Assembly (NCBI RefSeq): GCF_900103975.1
Contig: NZ_FNIR01000001.1
Coordinates: 248,001 to 312,000 of the forward strand
Direction: 5' to 3'
Source of the DNA: Klenkia soli
Lineage (GTDB): Bacteria; Actinomycetota; Actinomycetes; Mycobacteriales; Geodermatophilaceae
Length of the DNA: 64,000 bases
Every line of letters starts with the position of its first letter. Within the stretch, counting starts at the first letter, position 1. The translations under genes and the position numbers were made by a program. The notes under the pieces were generated by a model, which was not told the DNA's origin, made no database searches, and saw nothing but the letters and a program-made list of their open reading frames with translations. Below, in pieces: positions 9,659 to 17,295 of this stretch.

Positions 9659-10417
9659 TCAGAGGCGGGCCAGCAGGGCCCGGACGGCGGGGAGCAGCGG
9701 GCGGTCGGCCGGGATCCAGTCCAGCGCCTCCAGCTCGTCGGCCCGCACCCAGCGCAGCTCGGTGTGCTCGTGGTCGACCGGGTCGCCCGACTCGATCCGC
9801 CCCCACCAGACCCGCAGCGTCGATGCCCCCGGTTCGCCGCCCGCCACGACCCCGGGCAGTGGTACCTCGCCCAGGAACGCCTGCGGGGCGATCTCCACCG
9901 CGAGCTCCTCGCGGCACTCGCGCACCAGCGCCGCCAGCTCGGACTCCCCCGGTTCGACCTTCCCGCCCGGGAACTCCCACAGCCCGGCGAGGGAGCCGCC
10001 GCCCCGTTGCGCGACGAGCACCCGGTCGCCGTCGACGAGGGCGGCACCCACCACCTGGACGACGTCCTCGGCCCGGCGCTGGGCCGCCGCGGCGAGCAGG
10101 TCCAGGTGGGCCTGCATCGCCGCGAGGACATGCCGGCGGACGACCGTCTGGTCCAGCAGCCGGCCGAGCACCCCGGGGACCCGGTTGTCCCACTCGACCT
10201 GCTCGTCGACGAGCGTGCCGGCCCCGGTCGGGTGGAAGTGGCGGGTGTGGCGCACCTGCGCCATGAGCCCGCCGCCCCCGCGGTGCTCGTCGGCATGCGG
10301 TCGGTCGGAGGCGACCTCGGTCAGGGCCCACGGCCAGGGGCGGCCGAGCACGCGGGCGACGTCGAACGCCACGGTCAGCGGCGCCTCCACCAGCGTGGTG
10401 AATCGCAGCTGGAACAC
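9659..10417 (-). CDS. SRPBCC-like/Nudix hydrolase fusion (MutT-type)
   Basis: This 252-aa protein has two parts. Residues 1 to about 115 resemble the SRPBCC/polyketide-cyclase lipid-binding fold (LRFTTLVEAPLTVAFDVARV at the start, a hydrophobic helix AMQAHLDLLAAAA at the end). Residues 118-252 are a Nudix hydrolase with the complete box GKVEPGESELAALVRECREE. Its closest functional analogy is MutT-like sanitising of oxidised nucleotides (8-oxo-dGTP), which is inferred. The WEFPGGKVEPGE motif and C-terminal WVRADELEALDW region are standard for MutT. GTG at 10417 is the best start. It is divergent from the Rrf2 gene across 35 bp. Confidence 0.85.
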   Translation of the reverse strand: MFQLRFTTLVEAPLTVAFDVARVLGRPWPWALTEVASDRPHADEHRGGGGLMAQVRHTRHFHPTGAGTLVDEQVEWDNRVPGVLGRLLDQTVVRRHVLAAMQAHLDLLAAAAQRRAEDVVQVVGAALVDGDRVLVAQRGGGSLAGLWEFPGGKVEPGESELAALVRECREELAVEIAPQAFLGEVPLPGVVAGGEPGASTLRVWWGRIESGDPVDHEHTELRWVRADELEALDWIPADRPLLPAVRALLARL

Positions 10418-10452
10418 GGACCGAGTTTCCCAGACCGGGCAGGATGGGCTCC

Positions 10453-10926
10453 GTGCGCATCTCCGCCCGCGTCGACTACGCCGTCCGCGCCGCCATCGAG
10501 CTGGCCGCAGCCAGCCCCGACGCCCTCACCTGCGACCGCATCGCCACCGCGCAGGGCATCCCCTCCCGGTTCCTGCAGGCCATCCTCGGCGACCTGCAGC
10601 ACGCCCGGCTGGTGACCAGCCAGCGCGGGCGGGACGGCGGCTACCGGCTGGCGCTGCCGCCGAGCGAGGTGTCCATCGCCCGGGTCATGCGCGTGGAGCA
10701 GGGCTTCCTGGCCGAGGTGCACGGCCAGCGGCCCGAGGACGCCACCTACCCCGGCGTCGCCAAGGAGCTCACCAGCGTGTGGGTCGCCGCCCGCGACTCC
10801 TACCGCCGGGTCCTGGAGCAGGTCACGCTGGCCGACGTCGTGGCCGGGAAGCTCCCCGACGCGGTGGCCGAGCTGGCCGAGGTGGAGAGCGCCTGGCGTT
10901 CCTTCGGGGCCGTCCCCGTCGACTGA
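10453..10926 (+). CDS. Rrf2 family transcriptional regulator of sulfur assimilation
   Basis: This is a 157-aa winged-helix regulator. The N-terminus (ISARVDYAVRAAIELA), the recognition helix region (GIPSRFLQAILGDLQ) and the wing (QRGRDGGYRLA) are diagnostic of Rrf2. Only one cysteine is present (near residue 30), so the three-cysteine Fe-S site of IscR/NsrR is missing. This fits a CymR-like, protein- or metabolite-sensing regulator of cysteine synthesis. I prefer GTG at 10453, with CAGGAT seven bases upstream acting as a leaderless -10. ATG at 10444 would add three residues. It is 12 bp upstream of cysC, so it probably regulates that cluster. Confidence 0.88.
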   Translation: MRISARVDYAVRAAIELAAASPDALTCDRIATAQGIPSRFLQAILGDLQHARLVTSQRGRDGGYRLALPPSEVSIARVMRVEQGFLAEVHGQRPEDATYPGVAKELTSVWVAARDSYRRVLEQVTLADVVAGKLPDAVAELAEVESAWRSFGAVPVD

Positions 10927-10938
10927 GAGACTGGCGGC

Positions 10939-11475
10939 ATGAGTGGTGTCGCCGTCCTCCTCACCGGCTTCTCCGGCGCCGGCAAGTCCACGATCACCGA
11001 CGCCCTGGTCGCCGAGCTCGAGGCCGAGGGCACCCCGGTCACCGTGCTGGACGGCGACGTCGTCCGCACGCACCTGTCCAGCGAGCTCGGCTTCTCCCGG
11101 GCCGACCGCGACCTCAACATCCGCCGCATCGGCTGGGTGGCCGGCGAGGTGGTCCGGCACGGCGGCACCGTCGTGATCGCCGCCATCGCCCCGTTCGAGG
11201 AGGCCCGCGAGCAGGCCCGCGCGCTCGTCGAGCAGCACGGCCGGTTCGTGCTGGTGCACCTGTCCACCCCGCTGGCGGTCTGCGAGGCCCGGGACGTCAA
11301 GGGCCTGTACGCGAAGGCGCGCGCCGGGGAGATCGCCACCTTCACCGGGGTCAGCGACCCCTACGAGGAGCCGGTGCGCGCCGAGCTGCGGGTGGACACC
11401 TCCCAGGTCCCCCTCGCCGAGGCGGTCGCGCAGGTCCGGGCGGCCATGGCCGGTGTGGGAGACTCGACGGCGTGA
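10939..11475 (+). CDS. cysC: Adenylylsulfate (APS) kinase
   Basis: The enzyme phosphorylates adenosine 5'-phosphosulfate to PAPS with ATP. The 178-aa protein shows the P-loop GFSGAGKST at residues 10-18, the DGDVVRTHLSSELGFS substrate motif, the DRDLNIRRIGWVA helix and the KGLYAKARAGEIATFTGV lid, all in the usual order and length. It is a stand-alone kinase, not fused to CysN or ATP sulfurylase. It lies between the Rrf2 gene and the leader peptide, whose GTG overlaps its stop. The neighbouring CysH is an APS-type reductase, so PAPS from this kinase may serve sulfation or PAP signalling instead of the main reduction route. Confidence 0.95.
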   Translation: MSGVAVLLTGFSGAGKSTITDALVAELEAEGTPVTVLDGDVVRTHLSSELGFSRADRDLNIRRIGWVAGEVVRHGGTVVIAAIAPFEEAREQARALVEQHGRFVLVHLSTPLAVCEARDVKGLYAKARAGEIATFTGVSDPYEEPVRAELRVDTSQVPLAEAVAQVRAAMAGVGDSTA

Positions 11476-11558
11476 CTGACCGCGGGACGCCTCTGGTGGC
11501 GCGCCTGCACATCGACCTGGGCCGCGTCGTCAGCGCCGCCTGTCGCCGCTCGTCCTGA
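11472..11558 (+). CDS. Short cysteine-containing leader peptide upstream of sulfite reductase
   Basis: A 28-codon frame starts with GTG at 11472, inside the cysC stop (GTGA), eight bases after GGGAGA. It reads TPLVARLHIDLGRVVSAACR in its core. That core matches the small 'putative leader peptide' family that precedes sulfur assimilation genes in actinobacteria (pattern ARxHxDLxRxxSALC as I remember it). A single Cys codon (TGT, codon 24) sits four codons from the stop. By analogy with known actinobacterial cysteine attenuators, ribosome stalling at Cys would control the downstream reductase. The sequence shows the peptide, and the mechanism is inferred. It lies 62 bp upstream of the sulfite reductase. 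Confidence 0.82.
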   Translation: MTDRGTPLVARLHIDLGRVVSAACRRSS

Positions 11559-11620
11559 GCCGCCGCACCCCAGTCCCCGCAACGCCGCGCGCCCGTCCCG
11601 CGCGAAGATGGAGCCCTCCC

Positions 11621-13279
11621 GTGTCCTCCCCCACCCGCACCAGCCGCTCGGCCCAGAAGGGGCAGGGTCAGTGGGCCCTCGGCTACCGCGAACCGCTCAA
11701 CCCCAACGAGCGGATGAAGAAGGACTCCGACGGCCTCGACGTCCGCCAGCGGATCCTCGACATCTACTCGCACACCGGCTTCGACGGCATCGACCCCGGT
11801 GACCTGCGCGGTCGCATGCGGTGGATGGGGCTGTACACCCAGCGCGCGCAGGGCATCCCCGGCGGCAAGACCGCCGTGCTGGAGCCCGAGGAGCTCGAGG
11901 ACTCCTACTTCATGCTCCGCGTGCGCATCGACGGCGGGCAGCTGTCGGCCGAGCAGCTGCGGGTCATCGCCGGCATCTCGACCGAGTTCGGCCGCGGCGT
12001 CGCCGACGTGACCGACCGGCAGAACGTGCAGCTGCACTGGATCCGCATCGAGGACGTCCCCGAGATCTGGGAGCGGCTGGAGTCCGTCGGGCTGTCCACC
12101 ACCGAGGCCTGCGGCGACACCCCGCGCGTCGTCCTGGGCTGCCCGCTGGCCGGGGTGCTCGACGACGAGGTGCTCGACGCGACCCCGGCCGTCGCCGAGG
12201 TCGTGGCGACCTACCTCGGCGACCGGGAGTTCTCCAACCTGCCGCGCAAGTTCAAGTCCTCCATCTCCGGGTGCGCCCACCACTGCACCAACCACGAGAT
12301 CAACGACGTCGCCTTCGTCGGCGTGCGCAACTCCGCGGGCGAGGCCGGCTACGACCTGTGGGTCGGCGGCGGGCTGTCGACGAACCCCCGGTTCGCCGAG
12401 CGGCTGGGCGTCTTCGTGCGCCCCGACCAGGTCTCCGACGTGTGGGCCGGGGTCTGCGCCGTGTTCCGCGACTACGGCTACCGCCGCTCGCGCACCCACG
12501 CGCGGATCAAGTTCCTCATGGCCGACTGGGGCCCGGAGAAGTTCCGCCAGGTGCTGCAGGACGAGTACCTGCACGAGGCGCTGCCCGACGGCCCCGCGCC
12601 CGACCGGCCGGCGACCGACCAGCGCGACCACGTCGGCGTCCAGAAGCAGGTCGACGGGCGCAACGCCCTGGGGTTCGCGCTGCACACCGGCCGCATCGGC
12701 GGCGAGCTGCTGGCGACCGTGGCCGACCTCGCGCAGCAGTACGGGCAGGGCCGGATCCGGACGACGGCCGACCAGAAGCTGGTCGTCCTCGACGTCCCGG
12801 ACGACGTCGTCGAGGAGGCGATCGCGGCGCTGGCCGAGCACGACCTGCAGGTGCGGCCCAGCGTCTTCCGCCGGCAGACCATGGCCTGCACCGGCATCGA
12901 GTTCTGCAAGCTGGCCATCGTCGAGACCAAGGGCCACGCCAAGGAGCTGACCGCCGAGCTCGAGCGCCGGCTGCCCGACTTCGACACCCCGTTGACCATC
13001 AACGTCAACGGCTGCCCGAACTCCTGCGCCCGCTTCCAGACCGCCGACATCGGCTTCAAGGGCATGGTCGTGGGCGGCGAGGAGGGCTTCCAGGTCCACC
13101 TCGGCGGCCACCTGGGCTTCGAGTCCTCCATCGGGCGCAAGCTCCGCGGGCACAAGGTGCTGGCCACCGACACCGCCGACTACGTCGAGCGCGTGCTGCG
13201 CGGGTACCTGGAGCACCGCACCGAGGGCGAGTCCTTCGCGGCCTGGGCGACCCGCGCCGACGAGGACCTGCTGCGGTGA
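11621..13279 (+). CDS. Ferredoxin-dependent nitrite/sulfite reductase (assimilatory)
   Basis: The enzyme performs the six-electron reduction of sulfite to sulfide using siroheme and a 4Fe-4S cluster. The 552-aa protein has two ferredoxin-like repeats, substrate-site arginines and lysines (KFKSSISGCAHHCTNHEIND) and the four cluster cysteines: C423 and C429 (CTGIEFC), C465 and C469 (GCPNSC). The overall form matches mycobacterial SirA/NirA. Nitrite reductase activity is possible, but the location between cysC and cysH strongly favours sulfite. The start is GTG at 11621. The gene overlaps the following zinc-ribbon gene by 4 bp. Expression is likely controlled by the leader peptide at 11472-11558. 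Confidence 0.93.
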   Translation: MSSPTRTSRSAQKGQGQWALGYREPLNPNERMKKDSDGLDVRQRILDIYSHTGFDGIDPGDLRGRMRWMGLYTQRAQGIPGGKTAVLEPEELEDSYFMLRVRIDGGQLSAEQLRVIAGISTEFGRGVADVTDRQNVQLHWIRIEDVPEIWERLESVGLSTTEACGDTPRVVLGCPLAGVLDDEVLDATPAVAEVVATYLGDREFSNLPRKFKSSISGCAHHCTNHEINDVAFVGVRNSAGEAGYDLWVGGGLSTNPRFAERLGVFVRPDQVSDVWAGVCAVFRDYGYRRSRTHARIKFLMADWGPEKFRQVLQDEYLHEALPDGPAPDRPATDQRDHVGVQKQVDGRNALGFALHTGRIGGELLATVADLAQQYGQGRIRTTADQKLVVLDVPDDVVEEAIAALAEHDLQVRPSVFRRQTMACTGIEFCKLAIVETKGHAKELTAELERRLPDFDTPLTINVNGCPNSCARFQTADIGFKGMVVGGEEGFQVHLGGHLGFESSIGRKLRGHKVLATDTADYVERVLRGYLEHRTEGESFAAWATRADEDLLR

Positions 13280-13440
13280 GCGAGCCGGGCGGAAGAACCA
13301 GGCAGCTGCCGCCGTTCTACTGCCCGTACTGCGGCGAGGAGACCCTGCGGCCGCGCGAGACCGAGGGAGAATGGCACTGCGGGTCCTGCCTGCGGGCCTT
13401 CACCCTGCGGACGACGGGAACGGGAGTGCAGCAGCCGTGA
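13276..13440 (+). CDS. Small zinc-ribbon protein in the sulfur cluster
   Basis: This 54-aa protein starts at GTG 13276 (GTGA overlap with the reductase) and its stop overlaps the cysH start. Two cysteine pairs, CPYCGEE and WHCGSCLRAF, are 18 residues apart and form a likely zinc ribbon or small metal site. It has no other recognisable domain. The double 4-bp overlap shows it is co-translated with both reductases. Small Cys-rich proteins are found at this place in other actinobacterial sulfate clusters, but I know of no assigned function. It could shuttle metal or electrons or help assemble the Fe-S enzymes. That is speculation. Confidence 0.8.
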   Translation: MSEPGGRTRQLPPFYCPYCGEETLRPRETEGEWHCGSCLRAFTLRTTGTGVQQP

Positions 13441-14150
13441 GCGCAACCCTGGTCGAACCCACACCCGAGCTGGCCGCCGAGGCCGATGCCCGCTTCGAGG
13501 GGATCGCCGACCCGGTCGAGCAGGCGCTCGCGGTGCTGCGCTGGGCCGGGGAGACCTTCGGCGACTCGTTCGCGCTCACCTCCTCGATGGCCGACGGCCT
13601 GCTCGCCCACCTGGCCGCCCGCGCGCACCCCGGCGTCCAGGTGGTGTTCCTGCAGACCGGTTACCACTTCGCCGAGACCATCGGCACCCGCGACTGGATC
13701 GCCTCGGTCATGGACATCCGGGTGCTCTCGGTCGAGGCCGAGAAGACCGTCGCCGAGCAGGACGCCGAGTTCGGCCCGGCCCTGCACGACCGCGACCCCG
13801 ACCTGTGCTGCGACATGCGCAAGGTGCAGCCGCTGGCCCGCACCCTCGCGGGGTTCAGCGCCTGGGGGTCCGGCGTCCGGCGCGACGAGTCCGAGACCCG
13901 GGTGGGCACCAAGGTCGTCGACTGGGACGCCAAGCGGGGCATGGTCAAGGTCAACCCGCTGGCCGCCTGGAGCCAGGACGACGTCGACACCTACGTCGCG
14001 CAGCACCAGGTGCCGGTGAACCCGCTGGTCGAGATCGGGTACGCCTCGATCGGCTGCGCCCCCTGCACCCGCCCGGTCGCCCCCGGCGAGGACCCCCGCG
14101 CGGGCCGCTGGGCCGGCCGGAACAAGGTGGAGTGCGGCCTGCACACCTGA
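13437..14150 (+). CDS. cysH: Adenylylsulfate (APS) reductase, 4Fe-4S type
   Basis: The enzyme reduces APS to sulfite and AMP using thioredoxin. The 237-aa protein has the PP-loop nucleotide region (SLTSSMADGLL, VVFLQTGYHFAET) and the cluster ligands C124-C125 and C207-x-x-C210. The catalytic cysteine C233 is in the C-terminal ECGLH motif. The CC...CxxC set marks the plant/bacterial APS reductase class, as opposed to the PAPS reductases of enterobacteria. GTG at 13437 overlaps the preceding stop. The frame could extend to 13371, but the overlap start gives the expected length. It is the last gene of the overlapping sulfite-forming block. Confidence 0.94.
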   Translation: MSATLVEPTPELAAEADARFEGIADPVEQALAVLRWAGETFGDSFALTSSMADGLLAHLAARAHPGVQVVFLQTGYHFAETIGTRDWIASVMDIRVLSVEAEKTVAEQDAEFGPALHDRDPDLCCDMRKVQPLARTLAGFSAWGSGVRRDESETRVGTKVVDWDAKRGMVKVNPLAAWSQDDVDTYVAQHQVPVNPLVEIGYASIGCAPCTRPVAPGEDPRAGRWAGRNKVECGLHT

Positions 14151-14173
14151 GGGCGACGCCGCACACTGCCCCC

Positions 14174-14479
14174 ATGACACGACCGCAGGCGCTGTCCGCC
14201 GAAGAAGTCGCCACCGCGGTGGCCGAGCTGACCCACTGGGACGGCGACCCCCAGGGCATCTACCGGCGGTTGACCTTCCCGTCCTTCCGCGCCGCGGTGG
14301 ACGCCGTCGTGCAGATCGCGGACATCGCCGAGCAGATGGACCACCACCCCGACCTCGACCTGCGCTACGACTGCGTCCGGGTCGCCGTGGTGACGCACGA
14401 CGCCGGCGGTGTCACCGAGCTCGACGTCGAGCTCGCCCGCCGGGTCGACGCCCTGTTCCCCGGCACCGACGCCGGCTGA
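14174..14479 (+). CDS. 4a-hydroxytetrahydrobiopterin dehydratase (pterin-4a-carbinolamine dehydratase)
   Basis: This is a 101-aa PCD/DCoH family protein. The conserved active-site motif EQMDHHPDLDLRYDCVRV with the paired histidines is intact, as is the C-terminal ELARRVDALFPG helix. The enzyme dehydrates 4a-hydroxytetrahydropterin so that the cofactor of aromatic amino acid hydroxylases can be recycled. Many bacteria with this gene lack such a hydroxylase and its role there is less clear. It begins 23 bp after cysH, so it may be co-transcribed, but the functional link to sulfur metabolism is not obvious. Confidence 0.92.
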   Translation: MTRPQALSAEEVATAVAELTHWDGDPQGIYRRLTFPSFRAAVDAVVQIADIAEQMDHHPDLDLRYDCVRVAVVTHDAGGVTELDVELARRVDALFPGTDAG

Positions 14480-14596
14480 CCGCCGGGCCAGGTCACCGGC
14501 TGTTCACCCGCAGGGCGACCGCCCGTCGTCCGCTCCTCGCCGTGCTCGACCAGGGTCGGGTGGTCCAGCACGCATGCGATCGGGGAGGACGCCGGG

Positions 14597-16357
14597 ATGG
14601 GCCACGACCACGGGCACCCGCACGACCACGGGCACGACCACGGGCACGACCACGGCCACGACGGCGACGCCGAGGGGACCTGGCGGGACGGCCGGGTCGA
14701 GGACCCGCTGTCGGTGTCCCGCCGCGCGTTCCTGACCCGGGCGGCCGTCGTCGCCGGGGCGGCCGCGGGCGCCGGGGTCCTCGGCGTCGGCGCGGCAGCG
14801 GCCGCGCCCGGCGGCGGACCGGGCGGCCCGGGTGGACCGGGCGGCCCCGGCGGCCGCCCGCAGCCGACCAACCCGTGGAGCGGGGGCAGCCGGTTCCTCG
14901 CCGGGGACCACCACATCCACACGCAGTACTCCCCCGATGCGCAGTACCCGATCGAGACCCAGGTGGCCAAGGCGCAGCAGTACGGCCTGTCGTGGGTGGT
15001 CATCACCGACCACGGCGGCACCGCGCACCAGAAGTTCTCGATCGACCAGATCACCCCGAACATCGAGGCCGCGCGCAGCGCGCACCCCTCCCTGCTCGTC
15101 TACCAGGGCCTGGAGTGGAACATCCCCGGCGCCGAGCACGCGACGGTCTTCCTGCCGCCGGGCCGCAACACCGTCGACATCCTCAAGGCCTTCGAGGCCG
15201 CCTACGACGGTTCCGTGCTGGCCGACCAGAAGAAGATCGCCCGCGCGACCTCCGCCGACGGCGAGCCGTTCGCCCTCGACGCGCTGCGCTACCTCGACCA
15301 GCAGGTGACCGGCGGGCGCACCGAGATCGCCCTGATGTTCGCCAACCACCCGGCCCGGCGCGGCATCGACAGCCCGCACGAGATCCGCGGCTGGCGCGAC
15401 ACGGCCCCGCGGGTGGCCGTCGGCATGGAGGGCGCGCCCGGCCACCAGGCGGCCGGCATCCCGCTCACCGCGCAGGGCCCGGGCAAGGCCCGCGGCTACT
15501 ACGACTTCGCGCCGACCGTCGACAGCTTCGCCGGCTACGCCCCGACCGCGCTGGAGAACCCCTACCGCACCTACGGCGGTTTCGACTGGATGACCGCGAA
15601 GGTCGGCGGGCTGTGGGACTCGCTGCTCGCCGAGGGGCTCCCCTGGTGGATCACCTCCACCTCCGACTCCCACCAGGTCTGGCAGGACACCCTCGCGCCG
15701 GGCACCCAGGACTTCGCGTCCACCGGCAGCCGCGGCGCCCCCGTCGACACCGGCGCACCGATCACCACCTACGGCGACTTCTGGCCCGGCTACTACAGCT
15801 CCACGCTGGTCGCGGCGCCGTCCCGGCGGTACGTCGACGTGATGCGCGGGCTGCAGTCCGGCCAGGTGGTGGCGGTGCACGGCCGGTTGGTCGACGGGCT
15901 CGACGTGCGCGTGCGGGCCTCCCGCGGGGACGGCGACCGGCGCGGGGTCACCCTCGGCGGGCGCACCTGGGTCCGCCGCGGCGGTGACGTCCGGCTCGAC
16001 GTCACGATCGACCTGCCGGCCGGGCCGAACGCCTCCGGCGCGGTGCCGCGGTTGGCGAAGGTCGACCTGATCAGCGGTCCGGTCACCGGCCGCAGCGCGG
16101 ACCAGGACGCGCTGTCGGCCCCGCGGACCACCGTGGTGAAGACCTTCGACGTCAGCGGCTCGGCCGGCGGCCGGCGCGTGCGGCTGGACTTCACCTTCAG
16201 CGGCGTGCAGGAGTCGTTCTACCTGCGGCTGCGCGGCAGCGACGGCAACCAGCTCGACGCGGCCGGCAACCCGCTGCAGGACGTCACCGGGAACGAGGAC
16301 CCCTTCGCCGACCTGTGGTTCTACGCCAACCCGGTGTTCGTGGACGTCCTGCCGTGA
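14597..16357 (+). CDS. Tat-exported PHP-domain phosphoesterase with His-rich N-terminus
   Basis: This is a 586-aa protein. Residues 3-21 carry histidine at every second position (ten His alternating with Asp/Gly). A Tat-type signal follows: SRRAFLTRA at 41-49, a hydrophobic alanine-rich segment, and an AAAA cleavage region near 70. A Gly/Pro-rich linker (repeats of GGP) occupies about 71-90. The PHP metallohydrolase domain begins at DHHIHTQYS (104-112), with TDHGG as its second metal motif. The C-terminal 180 residues look beta-rich. The n-region before RR is unusually long at 41 residues. ATG 14597 follows GGGAGG. The next gene overlaps by 4 bp. Confidence 0.85.
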   Translation: MGHDHGHPHDHGHDHGHDHGHDGDAEGTWRDGRVEDPLSVSRRAFLTRAAVVAGAAAGAGVLGVGAAAAAPGGGPGGPGGPGGPGGRPQPTNPWSGGSRFLAGDHHIHTQYSPDAQYPIETQVAKAQQYGLSWVVITDHGGTAHQKFSIDQITPNIEAARSAHPSLLVYQGLEWNIPGAEHATVFLPPGRNTVDILKAFEAAYDGSVLADQKKIARATSADGEPFALDALRYLDQQVTGGRTEIALMFANHPARRGIDSPHEIRGWRDTAPRVAVGMEGAPGHQAAGIPLTAQGPGKARGYYDFAPTVDSFAGYAPTALENPYRTYGGFDWMTAKVGGLWDSLLAEGLPWWITSTSDSHQVWQDTLAPGTQDFASTGSRGAPVDTGAPITTYGDFWPGYYSSTLVAAPSRRYVDVMRGLQSGQVVAVHGRLVDGLDVRVRASRGDGDRRGVTLGGRTWVRRGGDVRLDVTIDLPAGPNASGAVPRLAKVDLISGPVTGRSADQDALSAPRTTVVKTFDVSGSAGGRRVRLDFTFSGVQESFYLRLRGSDGNQLDAAGNPLQDVTGNEDPFADLWFYANPVFVDVLP

Positions 16358-16905
16358 CCGCCGGCTGGTGGGCCGCCGCCCCGGCTGCGGACCTGTCGGC
16401 CGATGCGCACCTGCTGCACGCGATCGACGGCGCGCTGGCCGGCACCGGTCGGCGCGCCGTCCTCGTGCAGACCCACGTCGACCGCCGGCACGTCGTCGCG
16501 GCCACCACGGTGAGCTGGCAGCTCGACGGCGGCGGCGGGGAGGTCGAGCACGACGCCCTGGCCGCCGCGCTGGGCGGGCCGGTCACGCAGGTGGACGACG
16601 GCGGCGCGGCCGGCGGGGCGCTGGTCGAGGCGCCCCGCGCCGGCCGGCTGGTGCGCTTCCCGGGGTCGGCCGACGTGCGGGGCGAGGTACCCGTGGACCG
16701 GCTGCTGGCCCGCACCGCGATCGACGCCGTGGTCGGGGTCGGGGCTCCGGTGGGGCCCGGTGACGTCGTGGACACCCTCGACGGGCACCTGCGACCGCAG
16801 CGGCGGGACGGCGCCGTCGAGCTGCTGGTGGAGCCCAGCGGCCCGGGCCGGTGGCGGCCGGTGGAGATCGCCGATCCCCACCGGTGCTGCGGCGGGCACG
16901 CCTGA
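16354..16905 (+). CDS. Hypothetical protein coupled to the PHP-domain gene
   Basis: This is a 183-aa protein I do not recognise. It starts at GTG 16354, overlapping the PHP gene stop, so the two are translated together. No signal peptide or membrane segment is evident. The central region has alternating hydrophobic/acidic beta-like stretches (VLVQTHVDRRHVVAATTVSW). The protein ends with HRCCGGHA, a vicinal cysteine pair flanked by histidines. The tail could bind metal, which would suit a partner of a metal-dependent enzyme, but that is conjecture. Confidence 0.75.
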   Translation: MTAGWWAAAPAADLSADAHLLHAIDGALAGTGRRAVLVQTHVDRRHVVAATTVSWQLDGGGGEVEHDALAAALGGPVTQVDDGGAAGGALVEAPRAGRLVRFPGSADVRGEVPVDRLLARTAIDAVVGVGAPVGPGDVVDTLDGHLRPQRRDGAVELLVEPSGPGRWRPVEIADPHRCCGGHA

Positions 16906-16911
16906 CCCCGC

Positions 16912-17295
16912 TCACCCCAGCGGCAGCACCAGGAGGGCGAGCAGCCGGTCGGCCTCGGCGTCGGGGTCGGCGGTCAGCCCGGTGTGCACCGGGGAGGGCT
17001 GGACGACGGTCGAGCGCGGCGCGGTGAGCCAGCGGAAGCGCGACCCCAGGGCCTCGCGGCCGGCCGCACCCGCCACCTGCGCCGCCGCGCAGACGTCGGC
17101 GGCGGCCTGCAGCGCCCAGGCGACCGCCACCGGGTCGGCGGTCGGGTCCAGGGCGCGGAGCCGATCCAGGTCCAGGTGCACCCGTGACCCGAGGTAGTCG
17201 CGCTGCCGGCAGTACACGAGCACCCCGGCGTTGAACGCCTCACCGCGCTCGACCCGCGGCACCACGCGGAGCACGGCGTACTCGTAGGTGTTCAC
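16912..17295 (-). CDS. DUF3037 domain protein
   Basis: This 127-aa protein begins YEYAVLRVVPRVERGEAFNAGV, the hallmark N-terminus of DUF3037, followed by the RLRALDPTADP and helical regions usual for the family. Its biochemical role is unknown. The GTG at 17295 overlaps the TGA of the HipA-like kinase gene, so the two are a translationally coupled pair. This HipA-like/DUF3037 arrangement recurs widely in bacteria. The partner relationship is therefore probably functional, possibly as a kinase with its regulator or substrate. Confidence 0.88.
   Translation of the reverse strand: MNTYEYAVLRVVPRVERGEAFNAGVLVYCRQRDYLGSRVHLDLDRLRALDPTADPVAVAWALQAAADVCAAAQVAGAAGREALGSRFRWLTAPRSTVVQPSPVHTGLTADPDAEADRLLALLVLPLG

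Noticed and set aside
9762-11558. A 598-codon plus-strand frame opposite the Nudix gene and through cysC
   Set aside because: Only its last 28 codons are meaningful, and these are annotated separately as the leader peptide.
11351-13216. A 621-codon minus-strand frame opposite the sulfite reductase gene
   Set aside because: The reductase has all its cofactor motifs on the plus strand. The opposite frame has no recognised domain and is typical GC-skew shadow.
14597-14680. The periodic CAC-rich repeat considered as a CRISPR or tandem repeat array
   Set aside because: The unit is 12 bases, in frame, and codes for the His-rich N-terminus. There are no spacers.
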